NCBI GenBank assembly: GCA_039566865.1
Contig: CM076960.1
Location: forward strand, 6,062,001 to 6,126,000
Reading direction: 5' to 3'
DNA from: Aurelia coerulea
Lineage: Eukaryota; Cnidaria; Scyphozoa; Semaeostomeae; Ulmaridae
Length of the DNA: 64,000 bases
The notes beneath the pieces are model-generated. The model made no database searches. It saw only the letters and a program-made list of their open reading frames with translations, and had not been told where the DNA came from. Shown here piece after piece: positions 1 to 14,900 of this stretch. Numbering within the stretch: the first letter of the stretch is position 1; the number at the start of each line of letters is the position of its first letter. A program made the translations under genes and the position numbers.

Positions 1-1150
1 CTAAGAGGGACATTCAAGGATACACACCTACCATAACGGGACATGATACAAGAGCATTGTATTGGAATAAAATTTACTACAACAGCTGGTATATATTGAC
101 ATTATAGTTCAGAAATACTCTATTTGCAATAATATCATACAATGTCCTAGCAAAGTCTGTCAATTCTATTTTAACAACGTTTTCAAGATCGATCGAGCAT
201 TTTTTGAATTGTCAAATTCAACAGGAAAAGAAGGCAAAGCCAACGAGAGGGGAAGAAAATATATCTTTTCTTTTACATCAATTTTTGCTCTAACAGAGTG
301 GAATCTTCTTGCAATTCCATAAGTTTCGTCTTTGCACCTTTTAACGAAAAAGACTATAGATCGGAGGAGACAACGTTACGAACAAATGTATCTTTCTGAA
401 AAGGAGCTTTGACGCTTCAAACTTGAATGCGATAACAAGCGAGAGGGATTTGACTAAAAAGTCAAAACGTTTCCTTTATGACCGAAAAAGTCAAAGAGAA
501 GGAAAGGAAATAACATATTTCCAACAACAAATTACTCCAGTGCTGAGTTTTTTGAGAAGATCAGATTCTCAGTGTACAGAGTTTTGCCGAGTTTCTAAGT
601 TTGCATTACAATCATCGTGTTTATTTCCTGTACCTTCGCCAACATTTTAAATTAAGGTTTTGTGCAGAATTCTGAAATCTTTCGGATGTTTATTCATTAC
701 TCAGATACAGAATATGTTAAGGATTTCCTACAACGAAACAACAAGTTTTTAAAGCTATATTTCCCAATACTGAGTTTGTTAATTTTTCTGCTATCTGAGG
801 CTGAGTTTCTTATAAGTTGTGTTTAAAAATGAACACGAGCAAGTGACGATCTACGCACATTAATTATAACTGTTGCAAAGGAAAATTGCGTTGTCACAAG
901 GACGGCCACTCCTGCAATTCGCGTAATATAAAATCACCAGTCATTCATTAATTATCAATATCTAAAGTTCCAAAATTTATGGCTCTGTTAGTGTACAATA
1001 AATGTCCACTTTAGTCACATCGCCTCCTCTCCTATATGTTTAGCCTTTAATTGGCTGGCTAACTGATTTGTTTAGCAATTAGCTAGCTGCATACTTTCTC
1101 CAAAAGCTCTATCTTGCTGGCAACAGCTTCCCATTTTCCTTCTTACACAT

Positions 1151-4100
1151 GTTGTTTTGGTAACTTAGAAGGACATGCAAGGATACACACCTACCATAAC
1201 GGGACATGATACAAGAGCATTGTATTGGAATAAAATTTACTACAACAGCTGGTATATATTGACATTATAGTTCTGAAATACTCTATTTTCAATGATATCC
1301 TACCATGTGCTAGCAAAGCCGGTCAATTCTATTTTAACAACGTTTTCAAGATCGATCGAGCTTTTATTGAATTGTCAAATTCAACAGGAAAAGAAGGCAA
1401 AGCCAACGAGAGGGGAAGAAAATATATCTTTTCTTTACATCAATTTTTGCTCTAACAGAGTGCAATCTTCTTGCAATTCAATAAGTTTCGTCTTTGCACG
1501 TTCTAACGAAAAAGACTATAGATCGGAGGAGACAACGTTACGAACAAATGTATCTTTCTGAAAAGGAGCTTTGACGCTTCAAACTTGAATGCGATAACAA
1601 GCGAGAGGGATTTGACTTAAAAAGTCAAAACGTTTCCTTTATGACCGAAAAAGTCAAAGAGAAGGAAAGGAAAGAACATATTTCCAACAACAAATTACTC
1701 CAGTGCTGAGTTTTTTTAGAAGATCAGATTCTCAGTGTACAGAGTTTTGCCGAGTTTCTAAGTTTGCATTACAATCATCGTGTTTATTTCCTGTACCTTC
1801 GCCAACACTTTAAATTAAGGTTTTCTGCAGGATTCATAAGACCTTCCGATGATTATGCATTACCCAGATTCAGAATATGTTAAGTATTTCCTGCAACAAA
1901 ACAACTAGTTTCTTTTGCTATATTTTACCAGTACTGGAGTTTCTTAAGTTCTCAGCGATCTGAGGGTTGTGTTTTTTAGAAGGTGCTTTCTAAAATAAAA
2001 AACATGTAAGTTGCGATCTTCACACATTACTTATAACTTTTGCAATGGAAAATTGCGTTGCAACAAAGACGGCCACTCCTGCCACTCGCGTAATATTAAA
2101 TCACCAGTCTTTGATTCATTAGAAATATCTAAAGATCAAAATCTTAGGGATCTGTTAGCGTGAAATAAATTTCCACTTTAGTCACATCGCCTATTCTTCT
2201 ATTTTTAAAACCTTTAGTTATAGCTGCTGACTGCAAATTTCCTCCAAAAGCTCTGTCTTGCTGGCAACCGCTTCCTATTGTCCTTCTTACACATGTTGTT
2301 TTGGTAACTAAGAGGGACATTCAAGGATACACACCTACCATAACGGGACATGATACAAGAGCATTGTATTGGAGTAAAATTTACTACAACAGCTGGTATA
2401 TATTGACATTATAGTTCAGAAATACTCTATTTGCAATAATATCATACAATGTCCTAGTAAAGTCTGTCAATTCTATTTTAACAACGTTTTCAAGATCGAT
2501 CGAGCTTTTATTGAATTGTCATATTCAACAGAAAAAAAGGCAAAGCAAGCAAGAGGGGAAGAAAATTATCTTTTCTTTATATTAATTTTTGCTCTAACAG
2601 AGTGCAATCTTCTTGCAATTCGATAAGTTTCGTCTTTGCACATTCTAACCAAACAGACTATAGATCGGAGGAGACAACGTTACGAACAAATGTATCTTTC
2701 TGAAAAGGAGCTTTGACGCTTCAAACTTGAATGCGATAACAAGCGAGAGGGATTTGAGTTAAAAAGTCAAAACGTTTCCTTTATGACCGAAAAAGTCAAA
2801 GAGAAGGAAAGGAAAGAACACATTTCCAACAACAAATTACTCCAGTGCTGAGTTTTTTTGAGAAGATCAGATTCTCAGTGTACAGAGTTTTGCCGAGTTT
2901 CTAAGTATGCATTACAATCATCGTGTTTATTTCCTGTAGCTTCGCGAACATTCTAAATTAAGGTTTTGTGCAGGATTCATAAGACCTTCCGATGATTATG
3001 CATTACCCAGATTCAGAATATGTTAAGTATTTCCTGCAACAGAACAACTAGTTTCTTTTGCTATATTTTACCAGCACTGGAGTTTCTTAAGTTCTCAGCG
3101 ATCTGAGGGTTGTGTTTTTTAGAAACTGCTTTCTAAAATAAAACACATTTAAGTTGCGATCTACGCACATTAATTATAACTGTTGCAATGGAAAATTGCG
3201 TTGTCACAAGGACGGCCACTCCTGCCGTTCGCGAAATCAGCAGTCATTCAAATTATCAATATCGAAAGTTCAAAAATTTATGGCTCTGTTAGCGTAAAAT
3301 AAATGTCCACTTTAGTCACATCGCCTCTTCTTCTATATTTAAAGCCTTTAGTTATAGCGGCTGACTGCAAATTTCCTCCAAAAGCTCTGTCTTGCTGGCA
3401 ACCGCTTCCTATTGTCCTTCTTACACATGTTGTTTTGGTAACTAAGAGGGACATTCAAGGATACACACCTACCATAATGGGACATGATACAAGAGCATTG
3501 TATTGGAATAAAATTTACTACAACAGCTGTCATATATTGACATTATTGTTCAGAAATACTCTATTTGCAATAATATCATACAATGTCCTAGTAAAGTCTG
3601 TCAATTCTATTTTAAAAACGTTTTCAAGATCGATCGAGCTTTTATTGAATTGTCAAATTCAACAGGAAAAGAAGGCAAAGCCAACGAGAGGGGAAGAAAA
3701 TATATCTTTTCTTTACATCAATTTTTGCTCTAACAGAGTGGAATCTTCTTGCAATTCCATAAGTTTCGTCTTTGCACCTTTTATTGAAAAAGACTATAGA
3801 TCGGAGGAGACAACGTTACGAACAAATGTATCTTTCTGAAAAGGAGCTTTGACGCTTCAAACTTGAATGCGATAACAAGCGAGAAAGAGTTGACTTAAAA
3901 AGTCAAAACGTTTCCTTTATGACAGAAAAAATGAAAGAGAAGGAAAGGAAAGAGCATATTTCCAACAACAATTTACTCCAGTGCTGAGTTTTTTTGAGAA
4001 GATCAGATTCTCAGTGTACAGAGTTTTGCCGAGTTTCTAAGTTTACATTACAATCATCGTGTTTATTTCCTGTACCTTTGCCAACATTTTAAATTAAGGT

Positions 4101-6585
4101 TTTCTGCAGGATTCATAAGACCTTCCGATGATTATGCATTTCCCAGATTCAGAATATGTTAAGTATTTCCTGCAACAAAACAACTAGTTTCTTATGCTAT
4201 AATTTCCCAATGATGGAGTTTCTTAATTTCTCGGCGATCTGAGGGTTGACATTTTAGAAGCTGTTTTTTAAAATGAATACGTCTGTTTGTATAAATAAAA
4301 GGTCCACTTTTATCACATCTCCTTTTCTCCTTTTTTTATAGCCTTAGTTTTAACGGCTGACTGCAAACTTTCTCCAAAAGCTCTATCTTTCTGGCAACTG
4401 CTTCCCATTGTCCTTCTTACACATATTGTTTTGGTAACTAAGAGCGACATTCAAGGATACACACCTACCATAACGGGACATGATACAAGAGCATTGTATT
4501 AGAATAAAATTTACTACAACAGCTGGTATATATTGACATTATAGTTCAGAAATACTCTATTTGCAATAATATCATACAATGTCCTAGCAAAGTCGGTCAA
4601 TTCAATTTTAACAACGTTTTCAAGACCGATCGAGCTTTTATTGAATTGTCATGTTCAACAGGAAAAGAAGTCAAAGCCAACGAGATGGAAAGAAAATTGT
4701 GTCCTTTCTTTCCATCAATTTTTGCACTAACAGAGTGAAATATTTTTGCAATTCGATAAGTTTCGTCTTTGCACGTTTTAACGAAAAATACTATAGATCG
4801 GAGGAGACAACGTTACGAAAAAAAGTATCTTTCTGAAAAGGATCTTTGACGCTTCAAACTTGAATGCGATAACAAGCGAGAGGGATTTGAGTTAAAAAGT
4901 CAAAACGTTTCCTTTATGACAGAAAAATCAAAGAGAAGGAAAGGAAAGAACATATTTCCAACAAGAATTTACTCCAGTGCTGAGTTTTTTTGAGAAGATC
5001 AGATTCTCAGTGTACAGAGCTTTGCCGAGTTTGTAAGTTTGCATTACAATCTACGGGTTTATTTTCTGTACCTTCGCAAACATTCTAAATTAAGGTTTTC
5101 TGCAGGATTCATAAGACTTCCAGATGATTATGCATTACCCAGATTCGTAATATGTTAAGGATTTCCTGCAACAAAACAACTAGTTTCTTATGCTATAAAT
5201 TCTCAATAATGGAGTTTCTTAATTTCTCGGCGATCTGAGTGTTGAGATTTTAGAGGCTGTTTTTTAAAATGAATGTGTCTGTTTGTGTAAATAAAAGGTC
5301 CACTTTTGTCACATCGCCTATTCTCCTTTTTTTATAGCCGTTAGTTTTAACGGCTGACTGCAAACTTTCTCCAAAAGCTCTATCTTTCTGGCAACCGCTT
5401 CCCATTGTCCTTCTTACACATGTTGTTTTGGTAACTAAGAGCGACATTCAAGGATACACACCTACCATAACGGGACATGATACAAGAGCATTGTATTAGA
5501 ATAAAATTTACTACAACAGCTGGTATATATTGACATTATAGTTCAGAAATAATCTATTTGCAATAATATCATACAATGTCCTAGCAAAGTCGGTCAATTC
5601 AATTTTAACAACGTTTTCAAGACCGATCGAGGTTTTATTGAATTGTCATGTTCAACAGGAAAAGAAGTCAATGCCAACGAGATGGAAAGAAATTGTATCC
5701 TTTCTTTCCATCAATTTTTGCTCTAACAGAGTGGAATCTTCTTGCAATTCCATAAGTTTCGTCTTTGCACGTTCTAACGAAAAAGACTATAGATCGGAGG
5801 AGACAACGTTACGAACAAAAGTATCTTTTTGAAAAGGAGCTTTGACGCTTCAAACCTGAATGCGATAACAAGCGAGAGGGATTTGACTTAAAAAGTCAAA
5901 ACGTTTCCTTTATGACAGAAAAAATCAAAGAGAAGGAAAGGAAAGAACATATTTCCAACAAGAATTTACTCCAGTGCTGAGTTTTTTTGAGAAGATCAGA
6001 TTCTCAGTGTACAGAGTCTTGCCGAGTTTCTAAGTTTACATTACAATCATCGTGTTTATTTCCTGTACCTTCGCCAACATTTTAAATTAAGGTTTTGTGC
6101 AGAATTCTGAAATCTTTCGGATGTTTATTCATTACTCAGATACAGAATATGTTAAGGATTTCCTACAACGAAACAACTAGTTTTTAAAGCTATATTTCCC
6201 AATACTGAGTTTGTTAATTTTTCTGCTATCTGAGGCTGAGTTTCTTATAAGTTGTGTTTAGAAATAAACACGAGCAAGTGACGATCTACGCACATTAATT
6301 ATAACTGTTGCAAAGGAATATTGCGTTGTCACAAGGACGGCCACTCCTGCAATTCGCGTAATATAAAATCACCAGTCATTCATTAATTATCAATATCTAA
6401 AGTTCCAAAATTTATGGCTCTGTTAGTCTACAATAAATGTCCACTTTAGTCACATCGCCTCTTCTCCTATATGTTTAGCCTTTAATTGGCTGGCTAACTG
6501 ATTTGTTTAGCAATTAGCTAGCTGCATACTTTCTCCAAAAGCTCTATCTTGCTGGCAACAGCTTCCCATTTTCCTTCTTACACAT
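1151..6585. repeat. Satellite higher-order block 1 (B-B-A-A-C)
   Basis: Unit lengths in order are about 1144, 1134, 1006, 987 and 1164. The same class order recurs in the next block, so the five-unit group behaves as one higher-order repeat of about 5.43 kb. The sequence before 1151 matches the C class, so an earlier block precedes the window. Confidence 0.85.
1292..1561 (+). other. Recurrent short open frame inside satellite units (probably not a gene)
   Basis: This frame begins at a real ATG, encodes about 89 residues and ends in a serine/phenylalanine-rich tail. Equivalent frames lie in most units (for example at 3303-3839, 6742-6996, 9055-9249, 12214-12408, 17256-17510). Many copies lack the ATG and would start only at TTG. 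The first unit has a frameshift in the same place (extra T near 270). The tail containing SISFVFA followed by KDYRSEE is well kept, but the DNA around it is equally well kept, so this is expected from satellite homogenisation. No domain is recognised. Confidence 0.3.
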
Positions 6586-9500
6586 GTTGTTTTGGTAACT
6601 TAGAAGGACATGCAAGGATACACACCTACCATAACGGGACATGATACAAGAGCATTGTATTGGAATAAAATTTACTACAACAGCTGGTATATATTGACAT
6701 TGTAGTTCTGAAATACTATATTTTCAATAATATCCTACCATGTGCTAGCAAAGCCGGTCAATTCTATTTTAACAACGTTTTCAAGATCGATCGAGCTTTT
6801 ATTGAATTGTCAAATTCAACAGGAAAAGAAGGCAAAGCCAACGAGAGGGGAAGAAAATATATCTTTTCTTTACATCAATTTTTGCTCTAACAGAGTGGAA
6901 TCTTCTGGCAATTCAATAAGTTTCGTCTTTGCACTTTCTAACGAAAAAGACTATAGATCGGAGGAGGCAGCGTTACGAACAAATGTATCTTTCTGAAAAG
7001 GAGCTTTGACGCTTCAAACTTGAATGCGATAACAAGCGAGAGGGATTTGAGTTAAAAAGTCAAAACGTTTCCTTTATGACAGAAAAATCAAAGAGAAGGA
7101 AAGGAAAGAACATATTTCCAACAACAATATACTCCAGTGCTGAGTTTTTTTAGAAGATCAGATTCTCAGTGTACAGAGTTTTGCCGAGTTTGTAAGTTTG
7201 CATTACAATCATCACGTTTATTTCCTGTACCTTCGCCAACACTTTAAATTAAGGTTTTCTGCAGGATTCATAAGACCTTCCGATGATTATGCATTACCCA
7301 GATTCAGAATATGTTAAGTATTTCCTGCAACAAAACAACTAGTTTCTTTTGCTATATTTTACCAGTAATGGAGTTTCTTAAGTTCTCAGCGATCTGTTGG
7401 TTGTGTTTTTTAGAAGTTGCTTTCTAAAATAAAAAACATGTAAGTTGCGATCTTCACACATTACTTATAACTTTTGCAATGGAAAATTGCGTTGCAACAA
7501 AGACGGCCACTCCTGCCACTCGCGTAATATTAAATCACCAGTCTTTGATTCATTAGAAATATCTAAAGATCAAAATCTTAGGGATCTGTTAGCGTGAAAT
7601 AAATTTCCACTTTAGTCACATCGCCTATTCTTCTATTTTTAAAGCCTTTAGTTATAGCGGCTGACTGCAAATTTCCTCCAAAAGCTCTGTCTTGCTGGCA
7701 ACCGCTTCCTATTGTCCTTCTTACACATGTTGTTTTGGTAACTAAGAGGGACATTCAAGGATACACACCTACCATAACGGGACATGATACAAGAGCATTG
7801 TATTGGAGTAAAATTTACTACAACAGCTGGTATATATTAACATTATAGTTCAGAAATACTCTATTTGCAATAATATCATACAATGTCCTAGTAAAGTCTG
7901 TCAATTCTATTTTAACAACGTTTTCAAGACCGATCGAGCTTTTATTGAATTGTCAAATTCAACAGGAAAAGAAGGCAATGCCAACGAGAGGGGAAGAAAA
8001 TATATCTTTTCTCTACATCAATTTTTGCTCTAACAGAGTGGAATCTTCTTGCAATTCCATAAGTTTCGTCTTTGCACATTCTAACCAAACAGACTATAGA
8101 TCGGAGGAGACAACGTTACGAACAAATGTATCTTTCTGAAAAGGAGCTTTGACGCTTCAAACTTGAATGCGATAACAAGCGAGAGGGATTTGACTTAAAA
8201 AGTCAAAACGTTTCCTTTATGACCGAAAAAGTCAAAGAGAAGGAAAGGAAAGAACATATTTCCAACAACAAATTACTCCAGTGCTGAGTTTTTTTTAGAA
8301 GATCAGATTCTCAGTTTACAGAGTTTTGCCGAGTTTCTAAGTTTGCATTACAATCATCGTGTTTATTTCCTGTACCTTCGCCAACATTTTAAATTAAGGT
8401 TTTCTGCAGGATTCATAAGACCTTCCGATGATTATGCATTTCCCAGATTCAGAATATGTTAAGTATTTCCTGCAACAAACAACTAGTTTTTTTTGCTATA
8501 TTTTACCAGCACTGGAGTTTCTTAAGTTCTCAGCGATCTGAGGGTTGTGTTTTTTAGAAACTGCTTTCTGAAATAAAAAACATGTAAGTTGCGATCTTCA
8601 CACATTACTTATAACTTTTGCAATGGAAAATTGCGTTGCAACAAAGACGGCCACTCCTGCCATTCGAAATATCTAAAGATCAAAATCTTAGGGTTCTGTT
8701 AGCGTAAGATAAATGTCCACTTTAGTCACATCGCCTATTCTTCTATATTTAAAGCCTTTAGTTATAGCGGCTGACTGCAAATTTCCTCCAAAAGCTCTGT
8801 CTTGCTGGCAACCGCTTCCTATTGTCCTTCTTACACATGTTGTTTTGGTAACTAAGAGGGACATTCAAGGATACACACCTACCATAACGGGACATGATAC
8901 AAGAGCATTGTATTGGAATAAAATTTACTACAACAGCTGGTATATATTGACATTATAGTTCAGAAATACTCTATTTGCAATAATATCATACAATGTCCTA
9001 GCAAAGTCGGTCAACTCAATTTTAACAACGTTTTCAAGATCGATCGAGCTTTTATTGAATTGTCAAATTCAACAGGAAAAGAAAGCAATGCCAACGAGAG
9101 GGGAAGAAAATATATCTTTTCTTTACATCAATTTTTGCTCTAACAGAGTGGAATCTTCTTGCAATTCCATAAGTTTCGTCTTTGCACCTTTTATCGAAAA
9201 AGACTATAGATCGGAGGAGACAACGTTACGAACAAATGTATCTTTCTGAAAAGGAGCTTTGACGCTTCAAACTTGAATGCGATAACAAGCGAGAAAGAGT
9301 TGACTTAAAAAGTCAAAACGTTTCCTTTATGACAGAAAAAATGAAAGAGAAGGAAAGGAAAGAACATATTTCCAACAACAATTTACTCCAGTGCTGTGTT
9401 TTTTTGAGAAGATCAGATTCTCAGTGTACAGTGTTTTGCCGAGTTTCTAAGTTTACATTACAATCATCGTGTTTATTTCCTGTACCTTTGCCAACATTTT

Positions 9501-11997
9501 AAATTAAGGTTTTCTGCAGGATTCATAAGACCTTCCGATGATTATGCATTTCCCAGATTCAGAATATGTTAAGTATTTCCTGCAACAAAACAACTAGTTT
9601 CTTATGCTATAATATCCTAATGATGGAGTTTTTTTTAATTTCTCGGCGATCTGAGGGTTGACATTTTAGAAGCTGTTTTTTAAAATGAATAGGTCTGTTT
9701 GTATAAATAAAAGGTCCACTTTTATCACATCTCCTTTTCTCCTTTTTTTATAGCCTTAGTTTTAACGGCTGACTGCAAACTTTCTCCAAAAGCTCTATCT
9801 TTCTGGCAACCGCTTCCCATTGCCCTTCTTACACATGTTGTTTTGGTAACTAAGAGCGACATTCAAGGGTACACACCTACCATAACGGGACATGATACAA
9901 GAGCATTGTATTAGAATAAAATTTACTACAACAGCTGGTATATATTGACATTATAGTTCAGAAATACTCTATTTGCAATAATATCATACAATGTCCTAGC
10001 AAAGTCGGTCAATTCAATTTTAACAACGTTTTCAAGACCGATCGAGCTTTTATTGAATTGTCAAATTCAACAGGAAAAGAAGGCAATGCCAACGAGAGGG
10101 GAAGAAAATATATCTTTTCTCTACATCAATTTTTGCTCTAACAGAGTGGAATCTTCTTGCAATTCCATAAGTTTCGTCTTTCCACTTTCTAACGAAAAAG
10201 ACTATAGATCGGAGGAGACAACGTTCCGAAGAAATGTATCTTTCTGAAAAGGAGCTTTGACGCTTCAAACTTGAATGCGATAACAAGCGAGAAGGATTTG
10301 ACTTAAAAAGTCAAAACGTTTCCTTTATGACAGAAAAAATCAAAGAGAAGGAAAGGAAAGAACATATTTCCAACAAGAATTTACTCCAGTGCTGAGTTTT
10401 TTTGAGAAGATCAGATTCTCAGTGTACAGAGCTTTGCCGAGTTTGTAAGTTTGCATTACAATCTACGGGTTTATTTTCTGTACCTTCGCAAACATTCTAA
10501 ATTAAGGTTTTCTGCAGGATTCATAAGACTTCCAGATGATTATGCATTACCCAGATTCGTAATATGTTAAGGATTTCCTGCAACAAAACAACTAGTTTCT
10601 TATGCTATAATTTCCCAATAATGGAGTTTCTTAATTTCTCGGCGATCTGAGGGTTGAGATTTTAGAGGCTGTGTTTTAAAATGAATATGTCTGTTTGTGT
10701 AAATAAAAGGTCCACTTTTGTCACATCGCCTATTCTCCTTTTTTTATAGCCGTTAGTTTTAACGGCTGACTGCAAACTTTCTCCAAAAGCTCTATCTTTC
10801 TGGCAACCGCTTCCCATTGTCCTTCTTACACATGTTGTTTTGGTAACTAAGAGGGACGTTCAAGGATACACACCTACCATAACGGGACATGATACAAGAG
10901 CATTGTATTGGAATAAAATTTACTACAACAGCTGGTATATATTGACATTATAGTTCTGAAATACTCTATTTTCAATAATATCCTACCATGTGCTAGCAAA
11001 GCCGGTCAATTCTATTTTAACAACGTTTTCAAGATCGATCGAGCTTTTATTGAATTGTCAAATTCAACAGGAAAAGAAGGCAAAGCCAACGAGAGGGGAA
11101 GAAAATATATCTTTTCTTTACATCAATTTTTGCTCTAACAGAGTGGAATCTTCTGGCAATTCCATAAGTTTCGTCTTTGCACTTTCTAACGAAAAAGACT
11201 ATAGATCGGAGGAGACAACGTTACGAAGAAATGTATCTTTCTGAAAAGGAGCTTTGACGCTTCAAACTTGAATGCGATAACAAGCGAGAGGGATTTGAGT
11301 TAAAAAGTCAAAACGTTTCCTTTATGACAGAAAAATCAAAGAGAAGGAAAGGAAAGAACATATTTCCAACAAGAATTTACTCCAGTGCTGAGTTTTTTTG
11401 AGAAGATCAGATTCTCAGTGTACAGAGTTTCTGCCGAGTTTCTAAGTTTGCATTACAATCTTCGTGTTTATTTCCTGTACCTTCGCCAAAATTTTAAATT
11501 AAGGTTTTCTGCAGGATTCATAAGACTTTCCGATGATTATGCATTACCCAGATTCGTAATAGGTTAAGGATTTCCTGCAACGAAACAACTAGTTTTTAAA
11601 GCAATATTTCCCAATACTGAGTTTGTTAATTTTTCTGCTATCTGAGACTGAGTTTCTTATAAGTTGTGTTTAGAAATAAACACGAGCAAGTGACGATCTA
11701 CGCACATTAATTATAACTGTTGCAAAGGAAAATTGCGTTGTCACAAGGACGGCCACTCCTGCCGTTCGCGTAATATAAAATCACCAGTCATTCATTAATT
11801 ATCAATATCTAAAGTTCAAATATTTATGGCTCTGTTAGTGTACAATAAATGTCCACTTTAGTCACATCGCCTCTTCTCCTATATGTTTAGCCTTTAATTG
11901 GCTGGCTAACTGATTTGTTTAGCAATTAGCTAGCTGCATACTTTCTCCAAAAGCTCTATCTTGCTGGCAACAGCTTCCCATTGTCCTTCTTACACAT
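6586..11997. repeat. Satellite higher-order block 2 (B-B-A-A-C)
   Basis: Unit lengths are about 1143, 1110, 998, 997 and 1164, repeating the class order of the preceding block with a period of about 5.41 kb. The 1110 unit is a B variant with a deletion near 8,660, where the segment holding the usual taatattaaatcaccag is missing. Confidence 0.85.
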
Positions 11998-14900
11998 GTT
12001 GTTTTGGTAACTTAGAAGGACATGCAAGGATACACATCTACCATAACGGGACATGATACAAGAGCATTGTATTGGAATAACATTTACTGCAACAACTGGT
12101 ATATATTGACATTGTAGTTCTGAAATATTCTATTTGCAATAATATCATACAATGTCCTAGCAAAGTCTGTCAATTCTATTTTAACAACGTTTTCAAGATC
12201 GATCGAGCTTTTATTGAATTGTCAAATTCAACAGGAAAAGAAGGCAAAGCTAACGAGAGGGGAAGAAAATATATCTTTTCTTTACATCAATTTTTGCTCT
12301 AACAGAGTGGAATCTTCTTGCAATTCCATAAGTTTCGTCTTTCCACTTTCTAACGAAAAAGACTATAGATCGGAGGAGACAACGTTCCGAAGAAATGTAT
12401 CTTTCTGAAAAGGAGCTTTGACGCTTCAAACTTGAATGCGATAACAAGCGAGAGGGATTTGAGTTAAAAAGTCAAAACGTTTCCTTTATGACAGAAAAAT
12501 CAAAGAGAAGGAAAGGAAAGAACATATTTCCAACAAGAATTTACTCCAGTGCTGAGTTTTTTTTGAGAAGATCAGATTCTCAGTGTACAGAGTTTCTGCC
12601 GAGTTTCTAAGTTTGCATTACAATCTTCGTGTTTATTTCCTGTACCTTCGCCAACATTTTAAATTAAGGTTTTCTGCAGGATTCATAAGACTGTCCAATG
12701 ATTATGCAATACCCAGATTCGTAATATGTTAAGGGTTTCCTGCAACAAAACAACTAGTTTCTTATGCTATAATTTCCCAATAAGGGAGTTTCTTAATTTC
12801 TCGGCGATCTGAGGGTTGACATTTTAGAAGCTGTTTTTTAAAATGAATACGTCTGTTTGTATAAATAAAAGGTCCACTTTTATCACATCTCCTATTCTCC
12901 TTTTTTTATAGCCTTTAGTATTAACGGCTGACTGCAAACTTTCTCCAAAAGCTCTATCTTTCTGGCAACCGCTTCCCATTGTCCTTCTTACACATGTTGT
13001 TTTGGTAACTAAGAGCGACATTCAAGGATACACACCTACCATAACGGGACATGATACAAGAGCATTGTATTAGAATAAAATTTACTACAACAGCTGGTAT
13101 ATATTGAGATTATAATTCAGAAATACTCTATTTGCAATAATATCATACAATGTCCTAGCAATGTCGGTCAACTCAATTTTAACAACGTTTTCAAGACCGA
13201 TCGAGCTTTTATTGAATTGTCATGTTCAACAGGAAAAGAAGTAAAAGCCAACGAGGTGGAAAGAAAATTGTGTCCTTTCTTTCCATCAATTTTTGCACTA
13301 ACAGAGTGGAATATTTTTGCAATTCGATAAGTTTCGTCTTTTCACGTTTTAACGAAAAGGACTATAGATCGGAGGAGACAACATTACGAAGAAATGTATC
13401 TTTCTGAAAAGGAGCTAGGATGCTTCAGGCTTGTAAGCGATAAAGAGCGAGAGGGATAAGGAGTAAAAACGTTTCCGTTATGACCGAAAAAGTCAACGAG
13501 AAGGAAAGGAAAGAACATATTTCCAACAAGAATTTGCTCCAGTGCTGAGTTATTTTAGAATACCAGATTCACAGTGTTCAGAGTTTCTGCGGAGTTTCTA
13601 AGTTTGCATTACAATCTTTGTGTTTATTTCACGAACATTTTAAATTATGGTTTTCTGAAGGATTCATAAGACCTTCCGATGATTATGCATTACCCAGATT
13701 CGGAATATGTTAAGTATTTCCTGCAACGAAACAACTAGTTTCTTATGCTATAATTTCCCAATAATGGAGTTTCTTAATTTCTCAGCGGTCTGAGGGTTGA
13801 GATTTTAGAAGCTATTTTTTAAAATGAATACGTTTCTTTGTATAAATAAAAGGTCCACTTTTATCACATCTCCTCTTCTCCTTCTTTTATAGCCGTTAGT
13901 TTTAACGGCTGACTGCAAACTTTCTCCAAAAGCTCTATCTTTCTGGCAACCGCTTCCCATTGTCCTTCTTACACATGTTGTTTTGGTAACTAAGAGCGAC
14001 ATTCAAGGATACACACCTACCATAACGGGACATGATACAAGAGCACTGTATTAGAATAAAATTTACTACAACAGCTGGTATATATTGAGATTATAATTCA
14101 GAAATACTCTATTTGCAATAATATCATACAATGTCCTAGCAATGTCGGTCAACTCAATTTTAACAACGTTTTCAAGACCGATCGAGCTTTTATTGAATTG
14201 TCATGCTCAACAGGAAAAGAAGTAAAAGCCAATGAGATGGAAAGAAAATTGTGTCCTTTCTTTCCATCAATTTTTTGCACTAACAGAGTGGAATATTTTT
14301 GCAATTCCATAAGTTTCGTCTTTGCACGTTTTAACGAAAAGGACTATAGATCGGAGGAGACAACATTACGAAGAAATGTATCTTTCTGAAAAGGAGCTAG
14401 GACGCTTCAGGCTTGTAAGCGATAAAGAGCGAGAGGGATGTGACTTAAGGAGTAAAAACGTTTCCGTTATGACCGAAAAAGTCAACGAGAAGGAAAGGAA
14501 AGAACATATTTCCAACAAGAATTTACTCCAGTGCTGAGTTATTTTAGAATACCAGATTCACAGTGTTCAGAGTTTTGCCGAGTTTCTAAATTTGCATTAC
14601 AATCTTCGATTTTATTTCACGAACATTTTAAATTATGGTTTTCTGCAGGATTCATAAGACCTTCCGAGGATTATGCATTACCCAGATTCGGAATATGTTA
14701 AGTATTTCCTGCAACAAAACAACTAGTTTCTTATGCTATAATTTCCCAATAATGGAGTTTCTTAATTTCTCGGCGATCTGAGGGTGGAGATTTTAGAAGC
14801 TTTTTTTTAAAATGAATACGTCTGTTTGTATAAATAAAAGGTCCACTTTTATCACATCTCCTATTCTCCTTTTTTTATAGCCTTTAGTTTTAACGGCTGA